Positions 6,049 through 9,276 of a stretch of 9,276 nt of DNA are shown here, piece by piece. The translations under genes were made by a program, and so were the position numbers. This DNA comes from Candidatus Moraniibacteriota bacterium (GTDB lineage: Bacteria > Patescibacteriota > Minisyncoccia > Moranbacterales > UBA2206): assembly GCA_003482885.1 (NCBI GenBank), contig DMXN01000026.1, positions 1,634-10,909 on the forward strand, read 5' to 3'. Within the stretch, counting starts at the first letter, position 1; each line of letters starts with the position of its first letter. The notes below the pieces were generated by a model. That model was not told where the DNA came from, did not search any database, and saw only the letters and a program-made list of their open reading frames with translations.

Positions 6049-6429
6049 ATGGCAAAAGACAAACAAAAAATAATGATTGTCGAAGATGATTTTTTCATGA
6101 TGGATATTTATAATATGAAACTCGAGCAAGAGGGTTTTGAGGTGATTGGCGCTAAGGACGGAGTGGAAGCGCTGAAAAAATTAAAGGAAGAAAATATCAC
6201 TCCCGATTTAATTTTGCTGGATATTTTAATGCCTTTCGTCGATGGATTGGAAGTATTGAAAGAGCTCAAAAAAGACGAGCGATTGAAAAAAATTCCGGTG
6301 GTCTTGTTGAGCAATTTAAGCCAAAAAGCGGATGTGGAAACGGGGATGAAGTTGGGAGCAAAGGGGTATATAATCAAATCGCACTTTACGCCGTCGGAAG
6401 TTTTGGAAAAAATAAAATCATTTTTATAA
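6049..6429 (+). CDS. Stand-alone CheY-like response regulator in the pilus operon
   Basis: The 126-residue product is a single receiver domain with no output domain. The acidic pocket is D13/D14 (VEDD), the phospho-acceptor is D58 (LLDILMP), the switch hydroxyl is S88 (LLSN), the aromatic switch is Y107 and the conserved lysine is K110 (IIK). All catalytic positions are intact, so it should accept phosphate and signal by protein-protein contact. It lies 35 bp after pilB and 10 bp before pilT, transcribed with both, which suggests that it modulates extension versus retraction, much as PilG/PilH or CheY-like proteins act on pili elsewhere (inference). No histidine kinase is in the window, so its partner is encoded elsewhere. 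Its ATG has an A-rich leader without a Shine-Dalgarno. Confidence 0.93.
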   Translation: MAKDKQKIMIVEDDFFMMDIYNMKLEQEGFEVIGAKDGVEALKKLKEENITPDLILLDILMPFVDGLEVLKELKKDERLKKIPVVLLSNLSQKADVETGMKLGAKGYIIKSHFTPSEVLEKIKSFL

Positions 6430-6439
6430 TAAAAAAACT

Positions 6440-7510
6440 ATGCTTCGCATCGAACAAAAATTGAAAAATCTTTTAAGAATGGCGGCGCAAAGAGGAGCGT
6501 CGGATTTGCATTTAGTGGTCGGCCGTTATCCCACTTATCGCATCGATGGAAAACTTTATCCGCTTAACCAAGACGCTATGCTTACCGCCAGCGCCACGAA
6601 AGAATTTTGCGAAGTGCTTTTGGATGAAGAGAAAAAAAAGAAATTGGAAAAAGAAGGACAGGTTGATTTGTCCTATAATTTTGAGGATAAAGCGCGTTTT
6701 CGCGTGAATGCTTTTTTTCAACAAGGCTATGCCAGTATCGCTTTTCGTTTAATTCCCAAAGAAATCAGATCATTGGAAGAATTGGGCATTCCGGAAGTGC
6801 TTTATGATTTTGCTAAAGTTTCCCAAGGGTTGTTTCTGATTGTCGGTCCGGTCGGTCATGGAAAATCAACTACATTGGCGGCACTGATCAATGAGATCAA
6901 TCACAATCAAGAAAAACATATTATTACGATTGAAGAACCGATAGAATATGTTTATGAGCAGGATCGTTCGATTATCAATCAGCGCGAAGTTAGTCAAGAC
7001 ACGGAGTCTTTCCAAACGGCGCTAAAAGCGGTTTTTCGCGAGGATGCCAATGTCGTTTTGATCGGAGAAATGCGGGATTTGGATACGATTTCCACCGCGA
7101 TGACGGCGGCGGAAACGGGGCATTTGATTTTTGGAACATTGCATACCAACGACGCTCCGCAAACAATCGATAGAATCGTGGATGTTTTTCCCGCTCATCA
7201 GCAAAATCAAATTCGATCGCAGTTGGCCAGCGTGCTTTTGGCGGTGGTGTCGCAAAGACTTATTCCTCGAGTTGACAGCGGACGGGTTCCGGCAGTGGAA
7301 ATAATGATTAAAAATCATGCCGTGGAGAATTTAATCAGAGAAAACAAGAGTTATCAAATAGGGAATGTGATTGAAACCGGTTCGCAAGAAGGAATGGTGG
7401 CAATGGACAAATCACTGGCTGATTTGGTGCGAAAAGGACTGGTTTCTTTTGATGTCGCACTGGCTTACTCCCGTGATGCCAAAAATTTCGAAACATTGGT
7501 AAAATATTAG
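6440..7510 (+). CDS. pilT: PilT, type IV pilus retraction ATPase
   Basis: PilT is the hexameric ATPase that depolymerises pili, driving twitching and DNA uptake. The 356-residue length is typical. The N-terminal domain has GASDLHLVVG (19-28) and RIDGKLYPL (34-42). The core shows Walker A GPVGHGKST (136-144), Asp box TIEEPIEY (163-170), Walker B VVLIGEMRD (205-213, catalytic E210) and His box residues H228 and H235. AVENLIREN (294-302) corresponds to the AIRNLIRE motif specific to PilT. The zinc-binding CxxC pairs of PilB are absent, as expected. Compared with common PilT, Walker A has Val and His where Thr and Ser are usual, and the Asp box has Glu166 in place of Asp. The P-loop Lys142 and Ser143/Thr144 are kept, so activity is expected. 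Confidence 0.95.
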   Translation: MLRIEQKLKNLLRMAAQRGASDLHLVVGRYPTYRIDGKLYPLNQDAMLTASATKEFCEVLLDEEKKKKLEKEGQVDLSYNFEDKARFRVNAFFQQGYASIAFRLIPKEIRSLEELGIPEVLYDFAKVSQGLFLIVGPVGHGKSTTLAALINEINHNQEKHIITIEEPIEYVYEQDRSIINQREVSQDTESFQTALKAVFREDANVVLIGEMRDLDTISTAMTAAETGHLIFGTLHTNDAPQTIDRIVDVFPAHQQNQIRSQLASVLLAVVSQRLIPRVDSGRVPAVEIMIKNHAVENLIRENKSYQIGNVIETGSQEGMVAMDKSLADLVRKGLVSFDVALAYSRDAKNFETLVKY

Positions 7511-7519
7511 CGCGCTAAT
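7506..7519. promoter_or_regulatory. 14-bp perfect palindrome over the pilT stop and pilC -35 zone
   Basis: ATTAGCGCGCTAAT is a perfect palindrome that includes the pilT stop TAG (7508-7510). It is centred about 30 bp before the predicted pilC start point, where a -35 box would lie but none is recognisable. That position fits an operator or activator site. As RNA it could form only a 5-bp stem with a CGCG loop and has no T-run, so it is a poor terminator. Confidence 0.45.
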
Positions 7520-7527
7520 TTAAAATT

Positions 7528-7536
7528 TGCTATAAT
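7528..7536 (+). promoter_or_regulatory. Extended -10 promoter for pilC, near-leaderless
   Basis: TGcTATAAT (7528-7536) is a perfect extended -10 with no -35. Transcription would begin near 7543, only about four bases before the pilC ATG at 7547, so the message would be essentially leaderless. It lets pilC be expressed independently of the upstream operon. Confidence 0.6.
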
Positions 7537-7546
7537 TAAAAAAAAT

Positions 7547-8755
7547 ATGAAATTCAAATTCAAAGCAAGAACAAAAGTGGGAGAACTAAGGGAAGGCGTT
7601 GTGAGTACCGCGAGCAAAGATGCGGCGGCGGTCATTTTGCAAAAAAATGATCTTTTCCCTATTCACATTGAAGAAGAAAAAGAAAATGCAGCGAAAAAAA
7701 TGTTTCTCAAGCATTATGACAGAGTGACGGACAAGGAATTATTTATTTTTTTCCGTCAGCTGGCGATTTTGATTGAAGCCAGAGTGCCGATTGTAACGGC
7801 GCTTGTCGCCATAAGCGAGCAGACAAGCGGCCATTATTTGAAACTGGTTTTAGGCGAGGCGATAAGAGACATCGAAGACGGTATCACTCTTTCTGACGCG
7901 TTGTCTAAGCGCAGGGAAATATTTTCCAGTTTATCTATCAATATTATCAAAGCCGGCGAAGCGTCGGGAAATTTAAAGAAATCCGTGGAGTATGTGGCGG
8001 ATAATATTGAAAGAAATTATAATCTTACCAATAAGGTCAAATCGGCGATGACTTATCCGGCGATAGTTTTGGCGGTATTTTTTGTCATTGCTTTTTTAGT
8101 GATAACGCTGATCATTCCCAAGCTTACGATTATGATCAAAGATTTGGGCGCGGAAGTTCCGTGGTACACGAAATTGCTGATTGGCACGGGAGATTTTATG
8201 GCCAGCTATTGGTGGGCAGTCTTAGTTTTGATAGCTGGTTTTGTCGGCGGAGTGGTTTATTATCTAAACACGGCGGAAGGAAGAAAAGAGTGGGATCATA
8301 TAAAATTAAAATTGCCGGTAATCGGTGTGATGTTTAAATATGTCTATATTACCCGTTTTTCAGAAAATTTGGCGGTGCTTTTAGCCGGCGGTATTCCGAT
8401 TATTAAATCTTTAACAATTGTCAGTTCGGTAATCGGCAATATGGAATATGAAGAGTTATTTTTAAAAACAGCGGAAAATGTCAAAAAAGGAGAAAATATG
8501 AGCGATGTTCTCAAGAAAAGTCCGCTCATTCCGCCAATGGTTTCGCATATGGTTAAAATCGGCGAAGATTCCGGACAAGTGGATTCCGTGCTCGGGCATA
8601 TTACCAAATTCTACGGTCAAGAAGTGGAATTGATGGCGAAAAATATGTCCACCCTGATTGAGCCTATCTTGATGATTTTAATCGGTTGCGGCGTGGCTTT
8701 TATGGCCGTGGGCGTATTGATGCCGATATACAATATCGCGGGGCAGATAAAGTAG
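7547..8755 (+). CDS. pilC: PilC/GspF-family polytopic membrane platform protein
   Basis: PilC is the inner-membrane core on which PilB and PilT act to insert or remove pilins. The 402-residue protein has the usual duplicated GspF domain. Repeat one has FFRQLAILIEARVPI (68-82) and AGEASGNL (136-143). Repeat two has ENLAVLLAGGIPI (273-285) and KIGEDSGQV (337-345). Membrane segments are predicted at about 172-194, 219-240 and 372-394, giving the typical three-helix topology. The N-terminus FKFKARTKVGELREGVV (3-19) matches the small domain preceding the first GspF repeat. Length is normal. It has its own extended -10 promoter and follows pilT by 36 bp. Confidence 0.95.
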   Translation: MKFKFKARTKVGELREGVVSTASKDAAAVILQKNDLFPIHIEEEKENAAKKMFLKHYDRVTDKELFIFFRQLAILIEARVPIVTALVAISEQTSGHYLKLVLGEAIRDIEDGITLSDALSKRREIFSSLSINIIKAGEASGNLKKSVEYVADNIERNYNLTNKVKSAMTYPAIVLAVFFVIAFLVITLIIPKLTIMIKDLGAEVPWYTKLLIGTGDFMASYWWAVLVLIAGFVGGVVYYLNTAEGRKEWDHIKLKLPVIGVMFKYVYITRFSENLAVLLAGGIPIIKSLTIVSSVIGNMEYEELFLKTAENVKKGENMSDVLKKSPLIPPMVSHMVKIGEDSGQVDSVLGHITKFYGQEVELMAKNMSTLIEPILMILIGCGVAFMAVGVLMPIYNIAGQIK

Positions 8756-8769
8756 GATTTTTTAAAGTG

Positions 8770-8778
8770 TGCTATAAT
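8770..8778 (+). promoter_or_regulatory. Extended -10 promoter before the coiled-coil gene
   Basis: TGcTATAAT (8770-8778) is a perfect extended -10 within TGTGCTATAAT (8768-8778), 13 bp after the pilC stop and with no -35. Start is expected near 8785, at the ATG of a five-codon minicistron and 14 nt before the ATG at 8799. It could drive this gene and the downstream prepilin separately from the motor genes. Confidence 0.65.
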
Positions 8779-8784
8779 TCAGAT

Positions 8785-8802
8785 ATGAGAAAAATTTTAT
8801 GA
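8785..8802 (+). CDS. Possible five-codon leader minicistron (MRKIL)
   Basis: ATG AGA AAA ATT TTA TGA begins at the predicted transcription start of the 8770-8778 promoter, and its TGA overlaps the ATG at 8799 in an ATGA arrangement. Such an overlap can couple translation. The ORF is so short that chance is a strong alternative. Confidence 0.22.
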   Translation: MRKIL

Positions 8803-9134
8803 AAAATCTAGTCAAGAAAAATACAAGCAGAGAAAGAGATCAGTTTGCTGTAGTTTTGGAAGATATAAATTCTAAGATTAATCTTTTGGTTGAAAGCCAT
8901 CAATCTTTGGCTGATGAATTTAGAAGTTTTAAAATTGAAACCAAAGAAAATTTCAAAGCTGTCTTTGAATATTTTTCTAGAATCGATGACGAGTTGCAAG
9001 ACATAAAAGCAGAAATAAAAAGTTTGAAAATAGAGTTTAAAGATAAGATTGAATTGGAACGGGTTATTGTCTTGGAACGAAAAGTCAGTATGTTGGAAAA
9101 AATTTTAATCAAGCAGAAACTGTTGAGTGTTTAG
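8799..9134 (+). CDS. Small coiled-coil protein of unknown function
   Basis: I do not recognise a named family. The 111-residue product is almost wholly helical, with heptad-like spacing of hydrophobic residues from about 15 to 105 (for example FAVVLEDINSKINLLVESH at 16-34). It is highly charged and lacks a signal peptide, membrane segment or cysteine. Short proteins of this shape are frequent in Candidate Phyla Radiation genomes and are usually left hypothetical. It lies between pilC and the prepilin and has its own extended -10 promoter. The place invites a pilus-related role, but nothing in the sequence shows one. The stop TAG (9132-9134) overlaps by one base a GTG in frame with the prepilin. 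Confidence 0.75.
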   Translation: MKNLVKKNTSRERDQFAVVLEDINSKINLLVESHQSLADEFRSFKIETKENFKAVFEYFSRIDDELQDIKAEIKSLKIEFKDKIELERVIVLERKVSMLEKILIKQKLLSV

Positions 9135-9158
9135 TGAAAAAAATAAAATTAAAGTCTA

Positions 9159-9164
9159 GAAAGG
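9159..9164 (+). promoter_or_regulatory. Likely ribosome binding site of the prepilin gene
   Basis: GAAAGG lies 5 bases before a GTG (9170) and 11 before the ATG (9176), both in the prepilin frame. It is one of very few Shine-Dalgarno-like sequences in the window, consistent with strong translation of a major structural subunit. Its spacing slightly favours GTG 9170. Confidence 0.4.
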
Positions 9165-9175
9165 TTGGTGTGAAT

Positions 9176-9276
9176 ATGAAAAAAATAAAAAGTTTAAAAG
9201 GCTTTACTCTGATCGAACTTTTGATCGTTATTGCGATTATCGGAATTTTAGCGAGTATTGTGTTGGTGAGTTTAAA
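9176..9276 (+). CDS. Type IV prepilin, N-terminal part (cut by window end)
   Basis: The first 33 codons show a short basic leader MKKIKSLKG followed by FTLIELLIVIAIIGILA. This is the class III signal read by prepilin peptidase: cleavage after Gly9, N-methylation of Phe10, and the essential Glu14 at position +5 of the mature pilin. The hydrophobic stretch (about 10-32) is the membrane anchor and fibre-core helix. In-frame alternatives are GTG 9170 (better Shine-Dalgarno spacing) and GTG 9134, which overlaps the preceding stop and would give a leader 14 residues longer. The C-terminal head domain lies outside the window, so major and minor pilin cannot be told apart. Its place at the end of the pil cluster fits a major subunit. 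No prepilin peptidase is in the window. Confidence 0.92.
   Translation, partial: MKKIKSLKGFTLIELLIVIAIIGILASIVLVSL

Noticed and set aside
1..9276. Possible UGA reassignment, since no confident gene ends in TGA
   Set aside because: All full-length genes avoid in-frame TGA, and Trp is encoded by TGG with normal glycine codons. If TGA were sense, internal TGAs would be expected. Ten or so stops, all TAA or TAG, is unremarkable in AT-rich DNA.

Overview
The window reads as chromosome from an AT-rich, low-GC bacterium, most likely a member of the Candidate Phyla Radiation (Patescibacteria). This is an inference from several signs. It has a compact type IV pilus cluster with no PilP lipoprotein and no PilQ secretin in view. 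Its -10 boxes are of the TGTGsTATAAT type. Clear Shine-Dalgarno sequences are missing in front of nearly all genes. It also has a short coiled-coil protein of a kind common in these genomes. No rRNA, tRNA, CRISPR array, insertion sequence or phage gene was seen.

Left part (1-1644): the 3' end of a YgjP-like zinc metallopeptidase is followed by what looks like a decayed small gene. Its N-terminus resembles a restriction-endonuclease-like protein, and it breaks up into two reading frames. Next comes a complete SpeD-family pyruvoyl decarboxylase behind a good sigma-70-type promoter. Convergent with it, with only 2 bp between the stop codons, is a ComF-family phosphoribosyltransferase with an N-terminal zinc ribbon.

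Divergent control region (1645-1827): comF and the pilus operon are transcribed away from each other. Their -35 boxes appear to overlap at 1673-1679. The pilus side has two extended -10 elements with a hairpin or dyad between them.

Right part (1828-9276): the order is pilM, pilN, pilO, pilB, a CheY-type response regulator, pilT, pilC, a coiled-coil protein, and a type IV prepilin cut off by the window end. PilM, PilN and PilO form the cytoplasmic and inner-membrane platform. PilC is the membrane core on which the PilB (extension) and PilT (retraction) ATPases act. The prepilin is the fibre subunit; its peptidase (PilD) is not in the window. Spacing is tight, apart from a 79-bp gap with a strong hairpin between pilM and pilN. 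Internal, near-leaderless promoters precede pilC and the coiled-coil gene, so the cluster is probably read as several overlapping transcripts.

Most notable points: the response regulator lying between the two opposing motor ATPases; the pilM-pilN hairpin without a U-tract; the SpeD homologue with a Thr-Ser processing site; the leaderless promoter architecture, including a five-codon minicistron; and a palindrome across the pilT stop codon in the -35 zone of the pilC promoter. None of this amounts to a clearly new system. It is a lean monoderm-type pilus machine with unusual regulation.
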